A stretch of 43,821 nt of DNA, taken from contig JAEYVZ010000040.1 of assembly GCA_023431405.1 (NCBI GenBank), positions 1 to 43,821 of the forward strand, given 5' to 3'. Positions 1 to 7,647 of this stretch are shown here, piece after piece. Under the pieces are notes generated by a model, which was given only the letters and a program-made list of their open reading frames with translations, did not search any database and was not told where the DNA came from. The stretch comes from Actinomycetes bacterium. Lineage in GTDB: Bacteria > Actinomycetota > Actinomycetes > Actinomycetales > Microbacteriaceae. Position numbers and translations under genes: made by a program. Position 1 is the stretch's first letter; every line of letters begins with the position of its first letter.

Positions 1-679
1 CTGGTCCTGCGACGGCGTCGCCGGCCACCGCGACGACGGCGCTCGGCGCCAGGGCGACGCGCCCGCCCGCCAGCCGGGCGCGCACGCAGAGATCGAGTCC
101 TTCGTCGGCGCTGCCGAGGGCGGGGTCGAGTCCGGCGAGCTCCCGCCAGGCATCGGCGCGCACCAGCACGCCGCGCACATCAGACCCGAGCACGTCGTCG
201 CGCGCGTCATGCTGACCCTGATCGTGCTCGTCGTCGGCGATGCCGACGGTGCGTCCGGTGCGCGTCATCGTCACCCCGAGCGAGACGATGTGCGTGCGGT
301 CGTCCCAGCGGACAAGTTTGGGAGCTGCCACCGCGACCGACGGCGCGGTCTCGAGGGCGGCCGCGAGGGCGGCGAGGGCGTCGTGCTCGGGCGCGGTGTC
401 CTGCGCGAGGAGCCAGACCGCGTCGCCGTCGAGGCGGTGGGAGGCGAGGCGCAGGGCCTCGGCATAGGAGGTCGCGCGACCGGTGGTGATGATGCCTTCC
501 GCGCCGGAGGAGGCGACGATGTCGCGCACGCGCCGGTCGTCTCCGCACACCACGATGGTGAGCGCGTCGACGGGGCGCGACTGGGCGGCGAGCGCTGCCA
601 GGGTGCGGCGCAGGTGGATGTCAGGGGCGGCGCGTCCTTCGGGGCGCACGACCAACAGCGCGTGAACTCGGGAGGGCAT
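1..679 (-). CDS. GT2-family glycosyltransferase, N-terminal part (runs off window)
   Basis: An open frame runs on the minus strand from an ATG at 679 off the left edge, giving 226 codons without a stop. The protein starts MPSRVHALLVVRPEGR. It has a GT-A (GT2) pattern: an N-terminal beta strand, LAALAAQSRPVDALTIVVCG, then a segment with EALRLAS and a DxA-like element (LLAQDTAPEHDAL), and later LDPALGSADEGLDLCVRARLAGG, which matches the ED/E-D acceptor-side motif of GT2 enzymes. Long GT2 membrane proteins are often found next to whiB and manA in Microbacteriaceae (recalled), so the missing part may carry membrane helices. A possible -10 box lies 10 bases before the ATG. The family is fairly sure; the sugar is unknown. 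Confidence 0.8.
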   Translation of the reverse strand, partial: MPSRVHALLVVRPEGRAAPDIHLRRTLAALAAQSRPVDALTIVVCGDDRRVRDIVASSGAEGIITTGRATSYAEALRLASHRLDGDAVWLLAQDTAPEHDALAALAAALETAPSVAVAAPKLVRWDDRTHIVSLGVTMTRTGRTVGIADDEHDQGQHDARDDVLGSDVRGVLVRADAWRELAGLDPALGSADEGLDLCVRARLAGGRVALAPSAVVAVAGDAVAGP

Positions 680-688
680 GACCCCGTC

Positions 689-694
689 AGCCTA
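689..694 (-). promoter_or_regulatory. -10 box before the GT2 gene
   Basis: On the minus strand TAGGCT ends 10 bases before the ATG at 679. It fits the TAGGCT type of -10 box seen before many starts in this window, so transcription may begin at or just before the start codon. No clear -35 element. Confidence 0.4.
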
Positions 695-707
695 GGCGGA
701 CAGCGGC

Positions 708-725
708 GCGACCCCGGGAGGTCGC
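708..725. terminator. Small inverted repeat after whiB
   Basis: GCGACC and GGTCGC form a 6-bp stem with a 6-base loop between the whiB stop and the GT2 start. There is no T run, so it is at best a weak terminator or RNA-processing hairpin. Confidence 0.25.
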
Positions 726-763
726 CCGCGATTCCGCGAAACGTCGCCCGTGGGCCGCAGCCG

Positions 764-1084
764 TCAGCTTGCCCGGCGCTTGAGCTTGCGCCGCTCGCGC
801 TCGCTCAGGCCACCCCAGATGCCGAATCGCTCGTCATTCTGGAGCGCGTACTCGAGGCACTCCCCGCGCACGTCGCACGACGTGCAGATGCGCTTGGCAT
901 CACGGGTGGATCCGCCCTTCTCGGGGAAGAACGCCTCGGGGTCGGTCTGGGCACACAGAGCATCGGTCTGCCATGCGAGGGCACTGTCGGCCTCGCTCTC
1001 GGCGGGCCGGCGGACGCCGGGCACACCGAGGTTGACCGGATCGACGAACCAATTCTCGGGAACGCCGGAACGGTATGCCGCCAT
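764..1084 (-). CDS. whiB: WhiB-family iron-sulfur transcription factor (WhiB2/WhmD type)
   Basis: This 106-aa protein has the full WhiB signature: Cys44, then C67-x2-C70-x5-C76 to bind a [4Fe-4S] cluster, the turn GIWGG at 88-92, and a basic C-terminal tail (ERRKLKRRAS) for DNA contact. WhiB proteins bind the principal sigma factor and control transcription. The WhiB2/WhmD branch acts in cell division and septation, and its place next to manA fits that branch. A Shine-Dalgarno GGGAGAG lies just ahead of ATG 1084, which fixes the start. A sigma70-like promoter is seen upstream (1133-1161), leaving a leader of about 40 bases. Family is certain; the WhiB2 subtype is inferred from context. Confidence 0.95.
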   Translation of the reverse strand: MAAYRSGVPENWFVDPVNLGVPGVRRPAESEADSALAWQTDALCAQTDPEAFFPEKGGSTRDAKRICTSCDVRGECLEYALQNDERFGIWGGLSERERRKLKRRAS

Positions 1085-1132
1085 ATCGCTCTCCCACCTG
1101 TTTCGTCTCGCGCGGTTGCGCGTGTTGGGATA

Positions 1133-1161
1133 ATTACACCCTTGTCATTCCGCGAAATCAA
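1133..1161 (-). promoter_or_regulatory. Probable whiB promoter
   Basis: On the minus strand TTGATT (1156-1161) and TGTAAT (1133-1138) are separated by 17 bases, which matches sigma70 spacing. The AT-rich patch stands out in this GC-rich window and predicts a transcript start near 1126. Confidence 0.5.
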
Positions 1162-1222
1162 GTCGCAGATCGTAAACCCTCAATGCGTGATTGAAGCTTG
1201 TTGCGGCGTCCGGCGTGTCGGA

Positions 1223-2389
1223 TCAGGCGCCCGGCTGAGCGATGAAGGCCTCGCCATCGCCGGAGAGGACGATGTGTCGTTCATCCGCGCTCGCGAAGAT
1301 CGCCTCGCCCGCCCCGGCGCTCGCGCGGGATCGTGACGTGGAGACGGTCACCCCGCCGCGAACGACGAGGATGATCGCGGGACCGTCGAGGTCCACGGCC
1401 ACGTCCGCGCCCGGGGAGACGATCCGGCGCGACAGCACGAAGTCGTCGACCCCCGCGTCGTACACCCAGGAGTCGCCTGCCTCGGTGGGGATCACGCGCG
1501 GCGCTGGGCCCGGCGTCGTGTCGACCAGACGCAGCAGCTCGTCGACGTCGACGTGCTTCGGGGTCAGGCCACCGCGCACGACGTTGTCGCTCGCCGCCAT
1601 CAGTTCGACACCCAGGCCGTCCTGATAGGCGTGCAGGGCACCGGCAGGAGCGAACAGCGCCTCGCCCCGCTCGAGCACGACGAGATTCATGAGGAGGGCG
1701 ACCACGACGCCCGGATCGCCGGGGAAGTCGCGAGCGATGCGCGCGAGCACCTCGCGCTCCTGGGCGAAGGCGGCCGAGTCCGCCGCGTCGGCGGCATCCT
1801 CTGCTTCTTCTCCGGCGAGCGCGATGCCGATGTCGGCCACCGCGCCCCGCGCCTCCTCGGAGAACACCCACGCGAGCGCGTCACGCAGGGCGGCGGGCTC
1901 GTCGGGCGCGGAGAGGCGCTCGGAGAGGGCCCGCGCCCCCGGCCCCGGAACGGTCTCCAGCAGCCGGCGCGTGCGGGCCGGCGGGCGCAGCCCCACCAGC
2001 GCGCGGAACCGCTCACTCAGGGCGACGATGATCTCGGGCTTGTGGTTGTCGTCGCGGTAGGTGCGGTCCGCGGCATCACGCGGGATGCCGGCCTGCTCCT
2101 CGCGTGCGAAGCCCTCGACGGCCTGCTCCTTCGAGGGGTGCACCTGGATCGACAGCGACATGCCTGCGGCGAGGATCTTCAGCAGGAACGGAAGGGGCGC
2201 CTGGCCCGCCTCGCGCAGCACGACGTCGAGCGTGCGCCCGTCGGGGGTGAGCGCGGGCGAACCGGGGTGGTCGCCGAACCACTTCTCGGCCTCGGGCCGA
2301 CCGGTCGGCTCACGACCCTCCAGGTCCGGGATCAAGGTGGGCGAACCCCACGAATACTCTCGGGGCTCGTTGGAAAGCGGAATCAGCAC
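1223..2389 (-). CDS. manA: Mannose-6-phosphate isomerase, class I (ManA)
   Basis: A 388-aa type I phosphomannose isomerase that interconverts fructose-6-P and mannose-6-P in the cytosol. The zinc-site signature is visible: KILAAGMSLSIQVHP gives the Gln and His ligands, DNHKPE the Glu, and PAGALHAYQDG the second His. A mid-protein helical insert and a C-terminal cupin half follow, as in the family. The start is GTG 2389, 7 bases after a TAGGCT -10 box, so the message is probably leaderless. It supplies mannose-6-P for GDP-mannose. Mannose-6-P is also the known substrate of Kdn-9-phosphate synthases, which matters because of the neuB/neuA operon nearby. Confidence 0.95.
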   Translation of the reverse strand: MLIPLSNEPREYSWGSPTLIPDLEGREPTGRPEAEKWFGDHPGSPALTPDGRTLDVVLREAGQAPLPFLLKILAAGMSLSIQVHPSKEQAVEGFAREEQAGIPRDAADRTYRDDNHKPEIIVALSERFRALVGLRPPARTRRLLETVPGPGARALSERLSAPDEPAALRDALAWVFSEEARGAVADIGIALAGEEAEDAADAADSAAFAQEREVLARIARDFPGDPGVVVALLMNLVVLERGEALFAPAGALHAYQDGLGVELMAASDNVVRGGLTPKHVDVDELLRLVDTTPGPAPRVIPTEAGDSWVYDAGVDDFVLSRRIVSPGADVAVDLDGPAIILVVRGGVTVSTSRSRASAGAGEAIFASADERHIVLSGDGEAFIAQPGA

Positions 2390-2395
2390 ACCCTC

Positions 2396-2405
2396 AGCCT
2401 AGGCT
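2396..2405. promoter_or_regulatory. Palindromic bidirectional -10 element (manA / ligase gene)
   Basis: AGCCTAGGCT is a perfect 10-bp palindrome and gives TAGGCT on both strands, the two hexamers sharing the central TA. The minus copy ends 7 bases before manA. The plus copy lies 19 bases before ATG 2424. A second plus-strand box, TAGCCT at 2415-2420, may be used instead. Confidence 0.5.
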
Positions 2406-2423
2406 CGCCCGCGATAGCCTGAC

Positions 2424-3830
2424 ATGCAGATGAGCGCGCACACCCAGCATCCGATCTCCGCCCCGCCCGCGGCGCCGATCAGGGAGAAGACGGGGCATCT
2501 GCTTCTGCGCGGCTGGTGCATCCTCGTGCTCGCCGGAGCCCTCAGCGGGACGAGCCTGCTGATGGTGCTCGGTCCGGTCGCCGCGGGTGTCGCCGTCTTC
2601 GGGTCCGCGATCGTGTCGAACGTGCTGTGGCTCGTGCTCAGGCCGCCCGTGCAGTGGCCGCGACTGCCCTGGTTCGCCGTCGGGTACGTGGCCCTCGCCG
2701 TGCTCTCGCTCGCCTGGTCGGCCTGGCCATCGGCCACGCTGCTCACCCTGGCCCTGCTGCTCACCACCACCGTGCACGGACTGTTCATCGGCGCCGTGCT
2801 GACCTGGCGGGAGCTCGTGCGGGCGACCGCGTCGGCCCTCAAGTGGGTGCTCGGCCTCTCGCTGGTGTTCGAACTGTGGGTCTCGCTCATCTGGGGCGGT
2901 CCGATCCTGCCGCAGTTCGTGCGGCCCGACGGTCCGGTGCCCGACCCGATCGTGCTGTGGAGCCGCGACAACCTCCTCGACGGCGGCCGCATCCAAGGAC
3001 TGTTCGGCAACGCCAACGCGCTGGCCTACGTGGCACTGCTCGGCATGGTGGTCTTCGCGATCCGCTTCGCCTCCCGCGCACCCCGCCGCACTCTGCTCGT
3101 CGGCTGGTTCGTCCTGGCCGCCTACCTCTTCGTGCGTGCGGGCTCCGCGACCGCCTACCTCGCGGCGGCCTTCACCGTGGTCGTGCTGCTGACGGTGCTC
3201 CTCATGCGCACCACCCGCCGGCCCGGCGAGCGCACCCGGTACTACCTCCTCTATGCCGTGGTCGCCGTGGGCGGTCTCACGGCGCTCTGGTTCGGCCGCG
3301 ACCGCATCTTCGCCCTCCTGGGGCGCTCCGCGGATCTCACCGGGCGCGAGTCGATCTGGGGCGCTGTCGCTGAGCGCGCCGCCGAGCGCCCCGTGTTCGG
3401 CTGGGGGTTCTCGACCCCGTGGGTGCCCACCGACCCGGCCTTCGACCGCTGGATCGTCGACCACGGCGAGACGGTGATGCAGGCGCACAACATGTGGCTC
3501 GACGTCTTCCTGCAGCTGGGAGCGGTCGGCCTGGTCGTCATGGTCACCGCCTACCTCGCCTTCATCTGGCGGTCGTGGTTCTTCGCGGTCGACCGTCCGC
3601 GCTGGGACCTCGTGGCCGACCGCCCGTATTCGGCGCTCACGCTCCTGCCGACCCTCACCGCAGCCCAGCTGCTCGTCCAGGGGCTCGCCGAGTCCGGACC
3701 GCTGCTCGGCTGGGGCTGGATGTTCCTCGTCATGTTCGCGTTCAAGATCAAGCAGGCGCCGCTCATCGGACGCGGGCCCTCGGAATCGCGCCTTGTGGGC
3801 GAACAGGGCGAACGGCTCACGGAGCGATGA
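2424..3830 (+). CDS. O-antigen ligase/polymerase-like membrane protein 1 (Wzy/WaaL family)
   Basis: This 468-aa protein has about ten hydrophobic helices and one large outer loop. Family signs are GGRIQGLFGNANALAY near residue 190, RPVFGWGF, and QAHNMWLDVFLQLGAVG, the H-N-x-W/F-L-D motif of O-antigen ligases and Wzy-type polymerases. These enzymes work on lipid-linked glycans at the outer face of the membrane. In a Gram-positive actinobacterium it would polymerise a lipid-linked repeat or transfer it to another acceptor. An ATG two codons later (2430) is an alternative start. Its stop overlaps the next start in ATGA, so the pair is translationally coupled. Whether it is polymerase or ligase cannot be told from sequence. 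Confidence 0.8.
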   Translation: MQMSAHTQHPISAPPAAPIREKTGHLLLRGWCILVLAGALSGTSLLMVLGPVAAGVAVFGSAIVSNVLWLVLRPPVQWPRLPWFAVGYVALAVLSLAWSAWPSATLLTLALLLTTTVHGLFIGAVLTWRELVRATASALKWVLGLSLVFELWVSLIWGGPILPQFVRPDGPVPDPIVLWSRDNLLDGGRIQGLFGNANALAYVALLGMVVFAIRFASRAPRRTLLVGWFVLAAYLFVRAGSATAYLAAAFTVVVLLTVLLMRTTRRPGERTRYYLLYAVVAVGGLTALWFGRDRIFALLGRSADLTGRESIWGAVAERAAERPVFGWGFSTPWVPTDPAFDRWIVDHGETVMQAHNMWLDVFLQLGAVGLVVMVTAYLAFIWRSWFFAVDRPRWDLVADRPYSALTLLPTLTAAQLLVQGLAESGPLLGWGWMFLVMFAFKIKQAPLIGRGPSESRLVGEQGERLTER

Positions 3831-5131
3831 CGCAGACGCGCCAGGCCGTCGTCGAGTTCCTGCGCTCGTCGCCGCTGGCGGCCGCGTTCGCCACGACCGC
3901 GATCGGCGCGCTGTTCTGCACGCACCTCCTCCGCCAGCTCATGGGCGATGCCGGCTACGGCGCCGTCATCACGGGTCTGTGCGTGCTCGGGGCCGCGATC
4001 TTCGTGGCGCGGCTGCGCGAAGTGCGCACGTTCGAGATCATGCCGACCACTCTGCTGCTGCTGCTCGTGTGGCTGCTGCTGACGATGTTCTGGTCGCGCT
4101 CCATGCTCGGCACCATCGGCGGATGGATGCAGCTGGCGGGGCCGACGTTCCTCGCCATCGTCGTCGCGCAGTTCCGTGACACCCTGCAGACGCTGCGGGC
4201 GACCGCCGACGTGCTGCGCGTGCTGCTGACGGGGTCGCTGGCGATCGAGATCCTCAGCGGCATCCTGCTCGACCTTCCCGTGCCCTTCCTCGGCATCGCC
4301 GGAAACCTCGCCGAGGGCGGCCCCATCCAGGGCCTGTTCGGGACGCGCACGATGCTGGGCCTCGTGACGATCATCGCGCTCATCACGTTCCTCGTGGAAT
4401 GGCGCACGCGCTCGGTGGCTCCCGGCCTGTCGGTCTACTCGGTCTCCCTCGCCGTGCTGCTGGCCGTGTTCACCGGCTCCCCCATCGTGCTGGGGATGGC
4501 GTTCGTCGCAGGCCTCGCCACGGCCGTGCTCGTCGTCGTGCGCCGCACCCCCGCATCACGGCGCACCCTCCTGCAATGGTCGCTGGCGAGCGTTCTCGCG
4601 ATCGCGCTCATGCTCGTGTACGCCTTCCGCCGACCGCTCGTCTACTGGCTGAACGCCGAGCCCGACTTCTTCACACGCTCCGAGCTGTGGAACGAGGTCC
4701 TCGACATGGCCGCCCTGCGTCCCGTGCAGGGATGGGGATGGGTGGGCACCTGGCCCGACCACCTCATGCCGTACACGTTCATCCGATTCGCGACGGGCCA
4801 GGAGCACGGCTCGGCGCTCAATGCGTGGATGGACGTGCTGCTCCAGGCCGGGGCGGTGGGGGTCGTGCTGTTCGTGGGATTCGCCGGACTCGCCCTCGCC
4901 CGGGCGTGGGTCACGGCATCCGAGCGCCGGTCCACCCTGTACACCTGGCCGCCGCTCGTCATCATCGTGCTGCTCGCCGATTCGGTCGTGACCAGCTCGC
5001 TGCTGGGCGGCTTCGGATGGTTCCTGCTCGTCGTGTGCGCCACGCGCGCCTCGCTCGTGCGAGGGTGGCGCAGCACGCTCAACACCGGGCCCGAATCGCC
5101 CGGGTGGAGGGTCCCCGGTCCCAGGGAGTGA
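3827..5131 (+). CDS. O-antigen ligase/polymerase-like membrane protein 2
   Basis: This 434-aa multi-pass protein is a paralogue of the preceding gene. Shared marks are EGGPIQGLFGTRTMLGLV, RPVQGWGWVGTW and HGSALNAWMDVLLQAGAVG, in the same order and spacing. The HN motif is changed to an HGSALNAW form, so its acceptor or activity may differ. The ATG at 3827 overlaps the TGA of gene 1 (ATGA). The open frame extends far upstream, but that part is a shadow of gene 1. The C-terminal tail is short, polar and Pro-rich (NTGPESPGWRVPG). The two may act as polymerase and ligase, or as two polymerases for different glycans. Confidence 0.8.
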   Translation: MTQTRQAVVEFLRSSPLAAAFATTAIGALFCTHLLRQLMGDAGYGAVITGLCVLGAAIFVARLREVRTFEIMPTTLLLLLVWLLLTMFWSRSMLGTIGGWMQLAGPTFLAIVVAQFRDTLQTLRATADVLRVLLTGSLAIEILSGILLDLPVPFLGIAGNLAEGGPIQGLFGTRTMLGLVTIIALITFLVEWRTRSVAPGLSVYSVSLAVLLAVFTGSPIVLGMAFVAGLATAVLVVVRRTPASRRTLLQWSLASVLAIALMLVYAFRRPLVYWLNAEPDFFTRSELWNEVLDMAALRPVQGWGWVGTWPDHLMPYTFIRFATGQEHGSALNAWMDVLLQAGAVGVVLFVGFAGLALARAWVTASERRSTLYTWPPLVIIVLLADSVVTSSLLGGFGWFLLVVCATRASLVRGWRSTLNTGPESPGWRVPGPRE

Positions 5132-5183
5132 GAGGCCGCGCCAAGTAGACTCGAACGATCCGTCGCGCGATCTGGAGGTCACT

Positions 5184-7559
5184 GTGCGAGCACTCCGCAG
5201 AATGCTCCGTGGCAGCGCCTTCCTCCAGAAGCGGCGGTTCGAGCCGTTCGTGCGCGCATACGCCATCGCACGGCGGACGACGCCCGTCCAGCCCGACCGG
5301 ATCGTCTTCCTGTCGGACTCGCGCGCGGACTTCTCCGGCAACCTCGCCTTCCTCGCCGACGAGATCCGCCGGCAGCGTCCGGGCGCCGAGGTGATCGGGG
5401 TCTTCAAACCGGGTCTCGGTGCGCGCCGCCCGCTGCGCGACGCCATCAGACTCCCCCGTCTGCTCGCCTCGGCGCAGACGATCGTGGTCGACGATTTCTA
5501 TCCCCTGCTGTACCCGTTGACGGTGCGTCCCGAGACGCGCGTGCTGCAGGTGTGGCATGCCGCCGGCGCCTTCAAGAAGATGGGGTGGAGCCGGGTAGGA
5601 CTGCCCGGCGGTCCCCTTCCCGGCTCGCTCGCGCACCGCAACTACACCGACGCCACCGTCAGCTCCGAGCGTGTGCGCCCCGCATACGCGGAGGCGTTCG
5701 CGATGGGGATCGACCACGTCCACGCCCTCGGCGTGCCACGCACCGACGCCTTCTTCGAGGAGGCGCGCGTGCGCGCGACCGCAGAGCGGGTGCGCTCCGC
5801 ATACGGGGTCGCGGCTCACCAGAAGATCGCACTGTTCGCGCCGACGTTCCGGGGCGACAGCCAGTACGGGGCGAGCTTCGACCTCGACGCGCTGAACGCC
5901 GAGCGCGTCGCCTCGCAACTCGGCGACGACTGGGTCGTGATGGTGAAGCTGCACCCGTTCGTCGCGGCATCCACGTCGCAGCGCGGCGGCTCCGGGCGCG
6001 TGCGCGACGCATCGGGCGAACGGGAGCTCAACGACCTCCTCATGGCGGCCGACGTGCTCATCACCGACTACTCGTCAGCGATCTTCGAGTACGCGCTGCT
6101 GCGCCGGCCCACGGTGTTCTTCTGCCCCGATCTGGCGGAGTACACGGCGGCGCGCGACTTCTACTTCCCCTTCGACGAGTACGCGACCGGCCCGGTCGTC
6201 ACCGAGAGCGACGAACTCGCCGATGCCATCCGCACGGCCCGGGTCGGACCCGACATCGAGACGTTCATCGACCGGTTCATGTCGGCCTGCGACGGTCGGT
6301 CGAGTGAGCGCATCGTGCGCGACGTCGTGCTCAACCGCCGCGCAGAGGTCGACACGGCGACGGTCGCGCCGGGGGGAACGGCCGCACCCACGCGCATCGG
6401 GGGCCGCATCGGCGTCCAACTGGCCGTGGCATGGCTCGCCCGCACCACCCTGTCAGCGCTGTACGCGCCCCTCAAGCTCCTCCCCTCCCGGCGAAAGCTC
6501 GTCATGATCAGTCGCGAGCACCCGAGCGAACCCGAAGACTTCGCAGACCTCCGCGCCGCCGTGCACGCGCAGGACCCGAGCATCGAGGTGGTGTCTCTGG
6601 TGCGGATGGTGCCCCCCGGCATCCTCGGCAAGATCCGTTACGCGCTGCACATGCTCGCGCAGCTCTACCACGTCGCGACAGCGCGCGTGCTGGTGGTCGA
6701 CACGTACGCGATCGTCGCCAGCGTGCTGCACCACAAGCGCGACCTCACCGTGGTGCAGATCTGGCATGCCCTCGGCGCCTTCAAGAAGTTCGGTCTGAGC
6801 ATCCTCGGGCAGAGCGAGGGACGCGACGAGCGGCTCGCGCACGCCATGCGCATGCACGCCGGGTACGACGTCGTGCTCGCCAGCGCCGACGTGTGCCGTC
6901 CCGCGTTCGCGGAGGCGTTCGGCACCGCCCCCTCGCGCATCGCCGTCGCCCCGCTTCCGCGCGTGGACCGGCTGCGCGACCCCGCCCGGCGCGAGGCGAC
7001 CCGGGAGCGCATCTACGCGCGGCATCCGCACCTGCGCGGCCGGCGCATCGCCGTCTTCGCGCCGACGTTCCGCCTCGACGGCGGGGTGGCCGTCGACGCC
7101 GCAGAGCTCAGCCGCGCCCTCGAGACGCTGGGCATCCACACGGTCGTGAAGCTCCACCCGCTCATGCACGGCTCGTTCGGGGAGGCCGTCGACACCGCCG
7201 AGGGGTTCAGCACACAAGAACTGCTCATGGTCGCCGACCTGTTCATCACCGACTACTCGTCGGCGCTGTTCGAAGCGGCCGTCGCCGAGGTCCCGTCGTA
7301 CTTCCTCGCCCCCGACCTCGACGACTATCTCGAGTCGCGCGACTTCTACCTCGACTATCGCACCGACCTGCCCGGACCGATCGCGCGCACCGTGGATGCG
7401 CTCGTCGAGCAGATCTCCCGCGAGGCAGCGACCCGGGCGGATGCCGTCGCCTTCGCCGCCCGGTGGGTCGAGGTGCCGGATGCCGCCCCGCCAGCCGCGG
7501 GCGCGACACCGTGCGCCGACCACATCGCCGCCATCGTGCGGGACGCGATCGGCGACTGA
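5184..7559 (+). CDS. Tandem double CDP-glycerol/ribitol phosphotransferase (TagF/TarL-like)
   Basis: This 791-aa protein holds two complete Glyphos_transf (GT-B) units. Unit 1 (about 35-385) has VWHAAGAFKKMG (His125), APTFRGD, VKLHPF (His257) and TDYSSAIFE at 294-302. Unit 2 (about 435-790) has IWHALGAFKKFG (His528), APTFRLDGG, VKLHPL (His658) and TDYSSALFE at 689-697. The two His motifs match the catalytic histidines of TagF, which moves glycerol-P or ribitol-P from its CDP carrier to a growing teichoic acid chain at the inner membrane face. Both units look intact. GGAGG at 5174-5178 is 5 bases before the GTG start. With the CDP-ribitol synthase at 26492, ribitol-P is the likelier unit (inference). 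Single-unit enzymes are the norm, so the duplication is notable. Confidence 0.88.
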   Translation: MRALRRMLRGSAFLQKRRFEPFVRAYAIARRTTPVQPDRIVFLSDSRADFSGNLAFLADEIRRQRPGAEVIGVFKPGLGARRPLRDAIRLPRLLASAQTIVVDDFYPLLYPLTVRPETRVLQVWHAAGAFKKMGWSRVGLPGGPLPGSLAHRNYTDATVSSERVRPAYAEAFAMGIDHVHALGVPRTDAFFEEARVRATAERVRSAYGVAAHQKIALFAPTFRGDSQYGASFDLDALNAERVASQLGDDWVVMVKLHPFVAASTSQRGGSGRVRDASGERELNDLLMAADVLITDYSSAIFEYALLRRPTVFFCPDLAEYTAARDFYFPFDEYATGPVVTESDELADAIRTARVGPDIETFIDRFMSACDGRSSERIVRDVVLNRRAEVDTATVAPGGTAAPTRIGGRIGVQLAVAWLARTTLSALYAPLKLLPSRRKLVMISREHPSEPEDFADLRAAVHAQDPSIEVVSLVRMVPPGILGKIRYALHMLAQLYHVATARVLVVDTYAIVASVLHHKRDLTVVQIWHALGAFKKFGLSILGQSEGRDERLAHAMRMHAGYDVVLASADVCRPAFAEAFGTAPSRIAVAPLPRVDRLRDPARREATRERIYARHPHLRGRRIAVFAPTFRLDGGVAVDAAELSRALETLGIHTVVKLHPLMHGSFGEAVDTAEGFSTQELLMVADLFITDYSSALFEAAVAEVPSYFLAPDLDDYLESRDFYLDYRTDLPGPIARTVDALVEQISREAATRADAVAFAARWVEVPDAAPPAAGATPCADHIAAIVRDAIGD

Positions 7560-7566
7560 GGTCGCG

Positions 7567-7647
7567 GCACAGGTGAGATCACTGCGCAGGTGCTCACTGC
7601 GCAGGTGCGATCACTGCACAGGTGAGATCACTGCACAGGTGCTCACT
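7567..7647. repeat. Five tandem 15-17 bp repeats between convergent genes
   Basis: Five units of the form GCRCAGGTG(AGAT/CGAT/-)CTCACT-like sequence (17, 15, 17, 17, 15 bases) fill the space between two converging genes. The last unit contains the stop codon of the minus-strand gene. Each unit holds an imperfect dyad (CAGGTGA with TCACTG). They may form a ladder of small hairpins that ends transcription from both sides. Confidence 0.75.

Noticed and set aside
7567..7647. CRISPR or attachment site
   Set aside because: Units of 15-17 bases are contiguous without spacers; no integrase or tRNA gene is near.
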